A DNA stretch of 21,105 bases, taken from Planctomycetota bacterium. Its GTDB lineage: Bacteria > Planctomycetota > SKW154. The number at the start of each line of letters is the position of its first letter. Positions within the stretch are counted from its first letter, which is position 1. A program made the translations under genes and the position numbers. Below the pieces are notes generated by a model, which saw nothing but the letters and a program-made list of their open reading frames with translations, was not told where the DNA came from and ran no database searches. Location: assembly GCA_026418755.1 (NCBI GenBank), contig JAOAAR010000002.1:1-21105 (forward strand), written 5' to 3'. Shown here in pieces: positions 7,510-14,831 of this stretch.

Positions 7510-8220
7510 TCAAGATTTTATGAGGCATTCAAGAGTAAGGGAGGCGGTAGAGATGACATCACCTTTCTCTTCTTTAGCCCATTCAGAGTTTATGATTTGG
7601 GTGTCGTAGTACCCCTCAATTGATGAAAACATTGAGATATCAGTTGCGAATTTTTCTGCTATGGTGTCTAAAATGGAGTTGAGTTTTGACGAACGCAGCA
7701 TAGAAGATAGAGAGTCGTAAGTGAAGAGAAGACGAAATCTGATTGACAGAAGAGAAAGTGTGTTGAAGAGCGGCTTACGAGAGATTCCTTCCTCGAATAT
7801 AGTTACAACAGGATATTCGCGGTTTGAGGAGTTTTTATCTTGTGCACCCACAAAGATATTCTGTCGCGGGATGAGGAAAGAGAGTTCATCGGCGATGGCG
7901 TAGGCAAGGCGGGTGATTCTGTCGGCTGATATAATGCAAAGTCTTAAGAAGTTACCTGGAGCGCTCTCTTCTCCTTTTTCTGTAACAGTGACAGGATAGA
8001 ATTCGTAAGTTTTAGCAGGGAAGAGTCCAGTGACTTCGATAAGAGAACCAAGAGACACAGGGTGAATCGTTTCAGTATGCTGCCAGTCTTTAAGGAGGAA
8101 CTCGGACGAGTCACGGAAATAGACTCGAGCGCCGTACGGAGTTCCTTTTAGATGGATAACCTCGAATGTAACCGATGTGCCCGTTTTGTTTTCAACGGTT
8201 CTAATCTGGATTGTTGCCAC
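7510..8220 (-). CDS. Phage-module protein: FN3-like N-terminus plus tail-terminator-like C-terminus
   Basis: 236 residues beginning with GTG at 8220, preceded by AGGAGAG at good spacing. Residues about 1-95 look like a fibronectin type III-type beta sandwich (V-T-F-E-V-I-H ... G-L-F-P-A-K-T-Y-E-F-Y-P-V-T-V-T-E-K-G-E-E-S-A-P-G). Residues about 100-236 start with R-L-A-Y-A-I-A-D-E-L, continue with E-Y-P-V-V-T-I-F and paired strands, and end T-L-E-C-L-I-K-S. This order of helix, strand pair and closing strand is reminiscent of tail terminator/completion proteins. The assignment is by pattern only and moderately uncertain. It is the only gene of the module on the minus strand, which is odd for a late structural gene. 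Confidence 0.6.
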   Translation of the reverse strand: MATIQIRTVENKTGTSVTFEVIHLKGTPYGARVYFRDSSEFLLKDWQHTETIHPVSLGSLIEVTGLFPAKTYEFYPVTVTEKGEESAPGNFLRLCIISADRITRLAYAIADELSFLIPRQNIFVGAQDKNSSNREYPVVTIFEEGISRKPLFNTLSLLSIRFRLLFTYDSLSSMLRSSKLNSILDTIAEKFATDISMFSSIEGYYDTQIINSEWAKEEKGDVISTASLTLECLIKS

Positions 8221-8250
8221 TTTTCTCTCTCCTACTGATAAATCAGGTTC

Positions 8251-8340
8251 CTTCTGTGTAAGTAGCGCATCTTATACACACTGTTTCCAGAATTTCAGAT
8301 TCTTCGCAGAGAAACTTTTATGATGTTCTGTGTGTATAGA
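8251..8340. repeat. Cluster of TGTGTA/TACACA boxes in divergent phage control region
   Basis: Between the minus-strand gene (start 8220) and the plus-strand series (start 8383) lie CTTCTGTGTA (8251-8260), TATACACAC (8273-8281) and its perfect inverted copy GTGTGTATA (8330-8338). The 9-bp arms are 48 bp apart. The arrangement fits operator sites for a regulator of the divergent units, or alternatively ends of an invertible segment together with TACACAGAAG at 7298-7307. Confidence 0.4.
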
Positions 8341-8382
8341 AAGCGATTCAAAAGAAGGAAAGTGGGTAAAAGGGAAATAAGG

Positions 8383-8838
8383 ATGGATGAAAACTTACAA
8401 AAGTCAGTTGAAAAGTTCATGCTTCAAGGAGTCTGGGACTGTGATGACATATGCGAAATTATAGGCAAGGAAGGGGTTGCAAAGGCAGGAGTTAAGGGCA
8501 TAACACTCAAGGATGAAGTGGTCAAGGCAAGAGAAGAGATCATACAGAAGTGGCTTAAACGGGTGAGGGAGAGAGAGAAGATGGCGGCGGAGTTGGCTGT
8601 AAGGCTTTCATACATAGAGCGGAGACTGTGGGGGCTCTTTGGTGCTTCAGAGACAGCATCAGAAAGGGTGGGGTTGCTGAAGGGAATCCTGGGAATCATC
8701 GAGCAGTTCATAAGGCTCATTGGGCTTGACAAGGTAGAGTGGGAGCCGAAGGAAGGAGAGAAGGAGTATTGGCAGGCGGTTAGCCAATTTTTGAGAAGAT
8801 GCGAAGAGAAGGAGGAAGATGTAGAGAGTGCAGAGTAG
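8383..8838 (+). CDS. Phage-module protein of unknown function in the small-terminase position
   Basis: 151 residues, almost entirely helical. I chose ATG 8383 (MDENLQKSVEKF) because AGGG lies about eight bases upstream and the product then lacks the very basic leader that starts at ATG 8320. An N-terminal segment with G-V-W-D-C-D-D-I-C-E-I-I-G resembles a helix-turn-helix. A long charged helix follows (residues about 45-90), then L-L-K-G-I-L-G-I-I-E-Q-F-I-R-L-I-G-L. Its place as first plus-strand gene, two frames ahead of the scaffold and capsid genes, and its DNA-binding-like start suggest a small terminase subunit or regulator, but no family signature is decisive. No large terminase follows. 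Confidence 0.65.
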   Translation: MDENLQKSVEKFMLQGVWDCDDICEIIGKEGVAKAGVKGITLKDEVVKAREEIIQKWLKRVREREKMAAELAVRLSYIERRLWGLFGASETASERVGLLKGILGIIEQFIRLIGLDKVEWEPKEGEKEYWQAVSQFLRRCEEKEEDVESAE

Positions 8839-8874
8839 GTTGTTGATGGATTTTTTGAGAAGGAGGAGAAGGGT

Positions 8875-9045
8875 ATGGAGAGGAAAGAAGAGATGAAGGA
8901 AAGAGAAATTGAAGGCACAGGGGCACAGGGAGAAAGAGGAACGCGTAGTAGGAAAAGAGACCGAAGAAGGGCGCGGGGGTATGGTTCCATTGGAGGAGTT
9001 CCGGCGGCTCTACGCGGAGATGAAGAAATGGAAGGAGAAGTATAG
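8875..9045 (+). CDS. Overlapping 56-codon frame with strong ribosome site, or 5' part of a frameshifted scaffold gene
   Basis: ATG 8875 is preceded by AAGGAGG eight bases upstream, the best ribosome site in this area. The frame runs 56 codons (MERKEEMKEREIEG...) to TAG 9045 and overlaps the scaffold gene in another frame. The peptide is low-complexity, rich in E, R, K and G. It could be the real translation start of the scaffold protein if a +1 shift occurs by slippage or sequencing error, or a genuine small overlapping gene. The scaffold frame itself is open back to 8897, just after a TGA at 8894-8896. Confidence 0.35.
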   Translation: MERKEEMKEREIEGTGAQGERGTRSRKRDRRRARGYGSIGGVPAALRGDEEMEGEV

Positions 9046-9493
9046 AGAGACCTTAGGAAAGGATGATTTGATAAAAGAGAAGGAAAGGGAGATTGAGAGG
9101 TTGAAAGGTGCATTATATGACCTACAAGTCAAGAGGGCATTAGTGGATGCTGCGGTGGCTAACTATGCGGTTGATGCGGAGCAGGTAGCATTTTTGGTGG
9201 CACGGTATGTGCAACTGGATGAGAATTTTCAGCCCGTTGTGGTTGACGATGAGGGGAAGAGGCGTTTCACCAAGAGTGGAGCGCCGATGAGCGTAGACGG
9301 CCTGGTGAAGGAGTTTATGTGGAAGTATCCGCACCACAGAAAGCCGTTCGTGGAGCGTGGTGGTGCAGGGACTGTAGTTTCTATCGGCTCGGAGGAAGGG
9401 AAAACTCTAGGAGAGAGAGTTCAGAGTGCGAAGTCATTTCGCGAGTTGGAGCGGATAGTAGCACAGGAGGCAGGATTGAAGAAGAGGGTCTGA
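8981..9493 (+). CDS. Phage capsid scaffolding-like protein
   Basis: 170 residues from ATG 8981 (MVPLEEFRRLYAEMKKW), which has a GGGGG stretch just upstream; the same frame can begin at TTG 8909, giving 194. An N-terminal coiled coil (residues about 5-50) precedes a compact domain: A-L-V-D-A-A-V-A-N-Y-A-V-D-A-E-Q-V-A-F-L, then V-D-D-E-G-K-R-R-F, M-S-V-D-G-L-V-K-E-F-M and a K-P-H-like end Y-P-H-H-R-K-P-F. Coiled coil plus this 'Asp-rich turn then hydrophobic helix' block immediately upstream of a capsid gene is how many tailed-phage scaffolding proteins look. It would guide assembly of the procapsid and then leave. The capsid gene starts 16 bp downstream with its own GGAGG. The start is uncertain because a stronger ribosome site serves the overlapping frame at 8875. 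Confidence 0.65.
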   Translation: MVPLEEFRRLYAEMKKWKEKYRETLGKDDLIKEKEREIERLKGALYDLQVKRALVDAAVANYAVDAEQVAFLVARYVQLDENFQPVVVDDEGKRRFTKSGAPMSVDGLVKEFMWKYPHHRKPFVERGGAGTVVSIGSEEGKTLGERVQSAKSFRELERIVAQEAGLKKRV

Positions 9494-9509
9494 TTTGGAG
9501 GATTGAAGG

Positions 9510-10475
9510 ATGGCTGGTCCTTATACAGTTTCTTCTGGAGCACCTTTGGAGGAAGTAGTGGTTGAGGCTTACTCAAAGGCGACAGAGTTGGCTTTTCTGC
9601 CAAACCTGTATTTTGCGCAGTTCGCCCAGAGCAAGAGGTGGGATTTGAATCGTGCGCCTGTTGCAGGTGATACAGTAGTGTTCACGATTTATAACAATCT
9701 TGCGCCGAAGACGGAGCCTCTGTCGGACGAGTATTCTGACATTGACAGAGTGAATGTGACGGTAGCACAGAAATCAATTGAGTTGAAAGAGTATGGGAAT
9801 GTAGTGACTGTGACGAACCGTCTGCGCGTGACGGCGTTTGACAATATTGACCTGGCGGTGGCGAGAGTTGTGGGCGCCAATATGGCTAACTCGGTAGACC
9901 TAATAGCGCGCGGCGCATACGACGAGCAACAAGGAGCAAATTATGTGACTTATGTGGGAGGCGGAAGTGGGGCTTCCGACATAACCTCCGATGACATTAT
10001 CACCGCAGAGTACATCCGGAAGGTTTACGTAAAGTTGGAGCGGGCAAATGTACCGAAGTTCGACGGAGGTTTCTACATAGCGATTCTCCATCCAGATGTG
10101 ATTTACGATTTGAGGAACGAAGGATACGGAACATCGACCAATGTGGGGACATGGCGTGCGCCGCGTGAATACTGCGACCCAGAGGAGTTGTATAACGGCG
10201 AAGTAGGCTCATTCGAGGGGTTCAGAATCATTTCGAGTTCGAATTGTCAGATACAGGATGGAGCAGGCGGCGACGGTTGTGATGTCTACACATCTTACTT
10301 TGTAGGGTATCAAGCGGTTGCTTACGCAGAGGGGCAGAAGCCAGGGTTACGCATAACAGGACCGACGGATAATTTGGGGAGAACGCTGAACATCGGCTGG
10401 TATGGGCTGTTCGGGTTCGGCGAGTTGCGTCCTGAGGCGCTCCATAAGGTATTTTCCGCTTCCTCGGTGGCGTAA
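9510..10475 (+). CDS. Major capsid protein, N4-gp56 family (HK97 fold)
   Basis: 321 residues with GGAGG eight bases before the ATG. Family features: an N-terminal region ending L-A-F-L-P-N-L-Y-F, G-D-T-V-V-F-T-I-Y, the block K-E-Y-G-N-V-V-T-V-T-N-R-L-R-V-T-A-F-D, and A-N-M-A-N-S-V-D-L-I-A-R. Next come a helix and strand pair A-E-Y-I-R-K-V-Y-V-K-L-E ... Y-I-A-I-L-H-P-D-V-I-Y-D-L-R, the domain G-S-F-E-G-F-R-I-I-S-S-S, and a C-terminal W-Y-G-L-F-G-F-G-E-L-R-P-E-A-L. This set is characteristic of N4-gp56 type capsid subunits, which assemble the icosahedral head of tailed viruses. Length is normal, with no truncation or frameshift. It is the anchor that identifies the whole region as virus-derived. 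Confidence 0.93.
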   Translation: MAGPYTVSSGAPLEEVVVEAYSKATELAFLPNLYFAQFAQSKRWDLNRAPVAGDTVVFTIYNNLAPKTEPLSDEYSDIDRVNVTVAQKSIELKEYGNVVTVTNRLRVTAFDNIDLAVARVVGANMANSVDLIARGAYDEQQGANYVTYVGGGSGASDITSDDIITAEYIRKVYVKLERANVPKFDGGFYIAILHPDVIYDLRNEGYGTSTNVGTWRAPREYCDPEELYNGEVGSFEGFRIISSSNCQIQDGAGGDGCDVYTSYFVGYQAVAYAEGQKPGLRITGPTDNLGRTLNIGWYGLFGFGELRPEALHKVFSASSVA

Positions 10476-10484
10476 GGTTTGTTT

Positions 10485-10534
10485 GCGGAAGGAGCGGTCT
10501 GCCCTGTGTTGTGGTAGACCGCTCCGTTCTCCGC
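10485..10534 (+). terminator. Perfect hairpin after the capsid gene (attenuator or mRNA-processing element)
   Basis: GGAGCGGTCT (10491-10500) pairs perfectly with AGACCGCTCC (10516-10525) around a 15-nt loop. An outer GCGGA (10485-10489) pairs with TCCGC (10530-10534). There is no T-run after it, so it is more likely a partial terminator or an RNA-stabilising element that lets capsid mRNA exceed the downstream genes than a full stop. Confidence 0.7.
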
Positions 10535-10561
10535 ATAAATGGGAGTTTAGAGGAAAAGGCG

Positions 10562-10993
10562 ATGGCAAACTATTCGGATGACACAAGACTGAAGGTGATT
10601 GATAGCGAGATGTTCAATTGGCTCGAAGAAGGTAAAAGTTTCAATGAGATACGAGACTTTGTGACGAGACGGATAACCCTTCTTATTCAGAAGAGTCCTG
10701 CTTGGGAGACCTTGTTAGAGAAAGGGCTAGTTACAGAAGAAGGGCTGGTTGATAAAGCGAAGATTTTAAATCCTGAGGACTTGGAAGATTTGGAGGACTT
10801 GTGGGTGCGGGAGGTGGTCTACTTTGACCACCTGAACGCTGCAAAGGAGGATGATGCGATTTTTTGGAAGGCGCGGGTGATCAGGAGCGAGCGGCTTCAG
10901 CGTCTCCGCTCTTTGGTCTTATTGATAGACGAGGACGGCGACGGAGTGGCTGATGGAATGCCACTGTCCGTTTGGGTTCCTTTCCGCAGTTAG
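10562..10993 (+). CDS. Phage-module protein downstream of capsid, possible head-completion protein
   Basis: 143 residues starting MANYSDDTRLKV, with GAGGA upstream; the earlier in-frame ATG at 10511 lies inside the hairpin and is unlikely. The N-terminal part is helical (M-F-N-W-L-E-E-G-K-S-F-N-E-I-R-D-F-V). The middle has an acidic L-E-D-L-E-D-L stretch. Near the C-terminus is D-E-D-G-D-G-V-A-D-G, which matches the DxDxDxxxD calcium-binding loop. Position directly after the capsid gene is where head-tail connectors or decoration proteins usually sit, but I do not recognise the family. It is followed after 14 bp by the 818-residue gene. Confidence 0.65.
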   Translation: MANYSDDTRLKVIDSEMFNWLEEGKSFNEIRDFVTRRITLLIQKSPAWETLLEKGLVTEEGLVDKAKILNPEDLEDLEDLWVREVVYFDHLNAAKEDDAIFWKARVIRSERLQRLRSLVLLIDEDGDGVADGMPLSVWVPFRS

Positions 10994-11007
10994 AGAGGGA
11001 TTAAACG

Positions 11008-13464
11008 ATGAGAGTAGTATGGAAGAACAGAGACGGTGGACAGATTGAGGTGGTGAAATTCTGGTTTGAGAGTGGTTGTGGATTTGAGAGTGGTGGAGGC
11101 GAAATGGTTCTGGTTGCCGAGAATTTTCAGGAACTTAAGAGTTGCGGCGATGTGAATCTAATTCCATCTGAAGGGGATACGCTTAAAGATTCCCTTGTGT
11201 TATCTGGACTTTATTTGGACTCGTATGAGCGAATAGAAGGAGAAGATGGTTCACTTTACAAAGTGAAGATTGTTGACAGGAGGGTTTTCTGGAGTTATGC
11301 GACGGTTAATCTGACGGCGAATCTCCAGCGAGATGACGGGAGTTTTGAAGAGGAAAGTCTGGACGGTGGAGTGGTGTTCACATGGAGGAGGTTAGTAGAA
11401 GAGTTATTTTCTATGCTTGGAGAGAAAGTCAGAAACATTAGTTCGCTTCCCGAGTCCCCGGTCCCTGTATTTGGGATAAGATGGCGAAATATAAGGGTGG
11501 TAGATGCATTAGAGTGGCTGCTCTCACTCGGCGGCTACACAGTGGCGTTCAGATATGATGGTGCGCTTCTGGTGGTAAAGGTGGGAGGAGATGTTGTCAC
11601 TTCTGGGGAAGAATCTGGATATATTGAGAAGCGTGTTGAGCGGTGTTATCTAAGAAAGCCAGAAGGGGTTGAGTTTGTAGGTTCAACTATTCAGGTATGG
11701 TGCAGGTGCGAAACTGAGGCGGTCGCTCTCGACACCGACGGAAAGATAAAGCCGCTTTCTGATGTTTCTTATTTGAAGGGGAAGGATGTTGGTCTTGAGT
11801 TGTCTTGCAATTTCGCCTCGCTAGAGGGACAGGAGAAGGCTCAAAGGTATGCACGAGCAAGCGTAGGAAGGCTTTTCAGGCTGAAAGGAGAGGCGCCGCG
11901 ACCTCTACTTGAGCGGGATTATCATCTGAAAAGAGCAAAAGTGGAAGGAGCAGCGTTTCTACCGGCAAAAAAGCGGGGTTTCAAGAACATTGACGGATTT
12001 GAGCACTCTTTCGAAATAATCGATTCTGAACGAGGAATTTTGCGAACTGACAGGGTTTGTGGGCATCTGACAAAAGAAGATGTTGATGGACTACCCTGCA
12101 TCTGCGACGAGGAGCCAGTACGGGTCGAGTTAAGTCCTCCTGTAGTGGAGTATCCAACTAACAAACGGAGCGGAGAAAGAAAGACAGTCTTGTGGAGGAG
12201 GCGTTATGGCAGCGATGGAGCAGTTTTATTCATTCCGGTTCCGTATGTGCGTGTGGTCGAAGACAGAGAAGGATACAATTGGCACAAGTTTTATGAATCA
12301 GTCGTCTCGAAAATTGCCGAGATGATTCTTTCTCTGCCTGATTCCGTGGAGGTATGCACATACATTTACGCTGGTGCGAGATGCTTCTCGGCAGATGGAA
12401 GAATAAGCAAAGTGAGATGGGTCTTCGAGGAAGGAGTTTGCTACACTGAGACATCAGTTGGCTCGTTCTGGGGCAAGTTTGTAAAACTGCTTCTTAAAAA
12501 TCTACCTTTTGGAGAGAGTGGATGGAGGAGTTCTACGGTTTGTTCAGTCCTGGATTCAGGCGAGATTTTGACGAGGTATCTGATAAATGCAAACAAGCGA
12601 GGTGTGATACCACTGGTAAGCGAAGCAAATGAGGAGGCACCATATGAGACACGCCTCTTCGGGAGGCTTGTTTCATACGATGAAGAGCAAGCGCTACCTG
12701 AATTGAAGGATGTTCTACCGTTCGAAGAGAGAAACTTTTGCGCTCGCAGGCATAAAGTGAGCGGGCTTGTTCCTGAGGAGGAGGCGCAGGATAAAGTTTG
12801 GGCGCTACGCTTGATCAGTGACGACAAACACAGAATTGAAAGTCCTCTTAACAGAAGCACTCCTGTGGTGAGACTATGCGACGAGAGAGAAGGAGACTTA
12901 GACGACATATGGCGCGTGAGGGCAGTGCCTTCAAGTGGGGATGTAGCGGAGGGAATGGAACAGGCAGGCTCACCCACTTATGTTCCTGTTGTCTCGAGCA
13001 ATCTGGCGCATCGCCTGATGTGGCTTATAAATGTGGGAATTGGACAAGAAGGAGGCTGGCTGACAGATGTCCCGCCTGAAGGACTAGGGCTGATGAGCAG
13101 AGACAAAACAAAGAAAATAGCACCACCACGCCATATCGGGCAGATTGGCAATATCGTGGTTTTGACAGACGACGATTTGATATGCATTACAAGCGACAAA
13201 GACTCGTTTGTGCTTGCGAATATAAGACATGATGCGCACTTTCATCTGGACAGAGAACATGACGGAAGGATTTATTTTACAACCGGCTCTCCAGGTGTCC
13301 GTGCATCAGGCGTCAAATACATCGGCGAGATGGTTTGCGACCCTACCCTTGCCAATAAGAACACAGAGTTAAAAATGGAGAGCGGCGAGTGGTGTCCCCA
13401 GATAAGCCTCGGCCTCTCTGAGTATCTTTACAACATTTTCGTCCCCTGTGATTGCGGAGGTTAA
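11008..13464 (+). CDS. Large cysteine-rich phage structural protein, function unknown
   Basis: 818 residues. The N-terminal 240 residues alternate short strands (V-V-K-F-W-F-E-S, V-K-I-V-D-R-R-V-F) with V-V-D-A-L-E-W-L-L-S-L-G-G-Y-T-V-A-F-R-Y-D-G. That is a pattern seen in tail hub or baseplate-type proteins. The rest is mixed alpha/beta with no family I recognise. I count about 20 Cys, some in tight pairs: C-R-C, C-I-C and the terminal C-D-C-G-G. That is unusual for a cytoplasmically assembled virion protein and suggests metal sites or later disulphides. Length and place between capsid and tailspike fit a tail, portal-vertex or adhesin-holding component. Start ATG 11008 follows GAGAGG. It ends four bases before the tailspike gene. 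Confidence 0.7.
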   Translation: MRVVWKNRDGGQIEVVKFWFESGCGFESGGGEMVLVAENFQELKSCGDVNLIPSEGDTLKDSLVLSGLYLDSYERIEGEDGSLYKVKIVDRRVFWSYATVNLTANLQRDDGSFEEESLDGGVVFTWRRLVEELFSMLGEKVRNISSLPESPVPVFGIRWRNIRVVDALEWLLSLGGYTVAFRYDGALLVVKVGGDVVTSGEESGYIEKRVERCYLRKPEGVEFVGSTIQVWCRCETEAVALDTDGKIKPLSDVSYLKGKDVGLELSCNFASLEGQEKAQRYARASVGRLFRLKGEAPRPLLERDYHLKRAKVEGAAFLPAKKRGFKNIDGFEHSFEIIDSERGILRTDRVCGHLTKEDVDGLPCICDEEPVRVELSPPVVEYPTNKRSGERKTVLWRRRYGSDGAVLFIPVPYVRVVEDREGYNWHKFYESVVSKIAEMILSLPDSVEVCTYIYAGARCFSADGRISKVRWVFEEGVCYTETSVGSFWGKFVKLLLKNLPFGESGWRSSTVCSVLDSGEILTRYLINANKRGVIPLVSEANEEAPYETRLFGRLVSYDEEQALPELKDVLPFEERNFCARRHKVSGLVPEEEAQDKVWALRLISDDKHRIESPLNRSTPVVRLCDEREGDLDDIWRVRAVPSSGDVAEGMEQAGSPTYVPVVSSNLAHRLMWLINVGIGQEGGWLTDVPPEGLGLMSRDKTKKIAPPRHIGQIGNIVVLTDDDLICITSDKDSFVLANIRHDAHFHLDREHDGRIYFTTGSPGVRASGVKYIGEMVCDPTLANKNTELKMESGEWCPQISLGLSEYLYNIFVPCDCGG

Positions 13465-13467
13465 GGT

Positions 13468-14820
13468 ATGACTATTCATATGAATTTGAATGTTGTTGAT
13501 AGATTGATTGGAAATAATGTTGAAGTTACTAATACAACAGGTATCGCTAAAATTGCACTCGCAAAACTAATACCTCTCATCCTCGACAAAGGAACTAACA
13601 ATGTCCAAATTTATAGCGATAACAGCGGTAAACTGGTTATAACAATCGCTGGAATAGATAGCGTCTACCTTAACAATACAGACTTCCGCTTCGTCAATAA
13701 TCCCCGCTTCTTACAAAACCTCGCAGGACTGAAAACAAACGCTGGCACCGAATACCTTGTTATTCTCGAGCCATCTATTTCTTCTGCAGATTTCAAGAAC
13801 AAGATTCAAAGCGCTTCTAACAAAATTGTTTTGCTTGCGCCAGGAGCTTATACTGTTTCTGTTGACTGTCAGAATGCTCCAATTGATATTCCATCTGGTT
13901 GCACCATCATTGCTTATGGTAGCACTATCAACCTGCGCTCTACCCATCCTTCTGGCTCTTGGTATTGGCCATTTTTCAGAACACCAACATCAGGTAGTTG
14001 TGCAGTTCTTGGCGGTTTGTGGTATTTAGACTATTCAAATTCTACTAATGTTACTTCTGCCATCTTTAATCCTCGTGGTGACTGTTCTTTTCTCGACTGC
14101 ACAATTGATGGCTGGTATGGCATTCGTGCGACTGCTGGGCGTGTAAAACTAACAAACTTGGTTTTCCAACCTCAAAATACACTTTATTCTCGTGCAGTTA
14201 TGATTGCGCAAACAGATGGCGCAACCTATCAGATAAACAATTGCTTGTTTGAAGGCTTCGCTGTTGGGACAACAACGAGAGCGTGGGATGCTGGCGCATA
14301 TTTGTGGGTAAGAAATGCAAGAACGATATTTGGAAATGCGGTTTTTAGACATCTTTTGGTAGGCGCCAATGTTATTATAGAAGACGGCTGGGGCGCAAAC
14401 CAAAGGTATGTTCATCTTTACAATATAGACTGTGTTGAAATGGCGAATGGTAATCAAGGCGGAAATTCTCCAATCCAGTTGTCTGGGAATACATCAAGTG
14501 TCTATTACATTGAAGATGTGACGATTGAGAATGTTTTTGTTCAAGGAGGAGGTGTTTATTGTGGACAGATTGGAACTGTCTGGGAAGGTGCAGGCTGGAA
14601 CGGTGCTGTTGCTATGAAGAATCTAAATATCCGAAATGTGACTCTTGTTGCATCTTCTCCTTATGGCACTGCCAGACACGGACTTTATTTTCCGAACGCT
14701 GGCTTAACAGAGATTTCTGAAATCTCTAATGTTACTATAAAAGGAACTTATGGTGTTTCTCCAATTAAAATCCATTCAAGCATTCCAATCGGAAAGTTTG
14801 ATGTGAAGATACTGTTATAG
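13468..14820 (+). CDS. Tailspike / tail fibre with right-handed beta-helix (pectate-lyase-like fold)
   Basis: 450 residues with GGAGG seven bases before the ATG, inside the end of the previous gene. Residues about 1-95 look like a virion-attachment region. From about residue 100 the segment K-I-V-L-L-A-P-G-A-Y-T-V-S starts the typical entry to a pectate-lyase-like solenoid. It is followed by repeated short strands with N/G/D turns (C-S-F-L-D-C-T-I-D-G-W, V-K-L-T-N-L-V-F, Y-Q-I-N-N-C-L-F-E-G, V-T-I-E-N-V-F-V-Q-G-G-G-V-Y, L-N-I-R-N-V-T-L-V). Such trimeric spikes bind and often cut host surface glycans. No catalytic residues can be assigned. Base composition drops clearly compared with the previous gene, and codons shift to GTT/AAT/TCT, which suggests exchange. 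Confidence 0.8.
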   Translation: MTIHMNLNVVDRLIGNNVEVTNTTGIAKIALAKLIPLILDKGTNNVQIYSDNSGKLVITIAGIDSVYLNNTDFRFVNNPRFLQNLAGLKTNAGTEYLVILEPSISSADFKNKIQSASNKIVLLAPGAYTVSVDCQNAPIDIPSGCTIIAYGSTINLRSTHPSGSWYWPFFRTPTSGSCAVLGGLWYLDYSNSTNVTSAIFNPRGDCSFLDCTIDGWYGIRATAGRVKLTNLVFQPQNTLYSRAVMIAQTDGATYQINNCLFEGFAVGTTTRAWDAGAYLWVRNARTIFGNAVFRHLLVGANVIIEDGWGANQRYVHLYNIDCVEMANGNQGGNSPIQLSGNTSSVYYIEDVTIENVFVQGGGVYCGQIGTVWEGAGWNGAVAMKNLNIRNVTLVASSPYGTARHGLYFPNAGLTEISEISNVTIKGTYGVSPIKIHSSIPIGKFDVKILL

Positions 14821-14831
14821 GAGAAAGAAGG

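Noticed and set aside
7398..7523. 41-codon plus-strand frame MVEHHKKIF...
   Set aside because: No ribosome site, overlaps the 3' end of the well-supported minus-strand gene, and the product has no pattern of a known small protein.
8424..9113. Long minus-strand open frame of 229 codons opposite the scaffold region
   Set aside because: Its product is a Ser/Pro/Leu-rich low-complexity translation typical of the antisense of purine-rich genes, with no ribosome site.
12441..12977. 178-codon minus-strand frame opposite the 818-residue gene
   Set aside because: Ser-rich antisense shadow of a coding strand with consistent frame and good start; no domain recognised.
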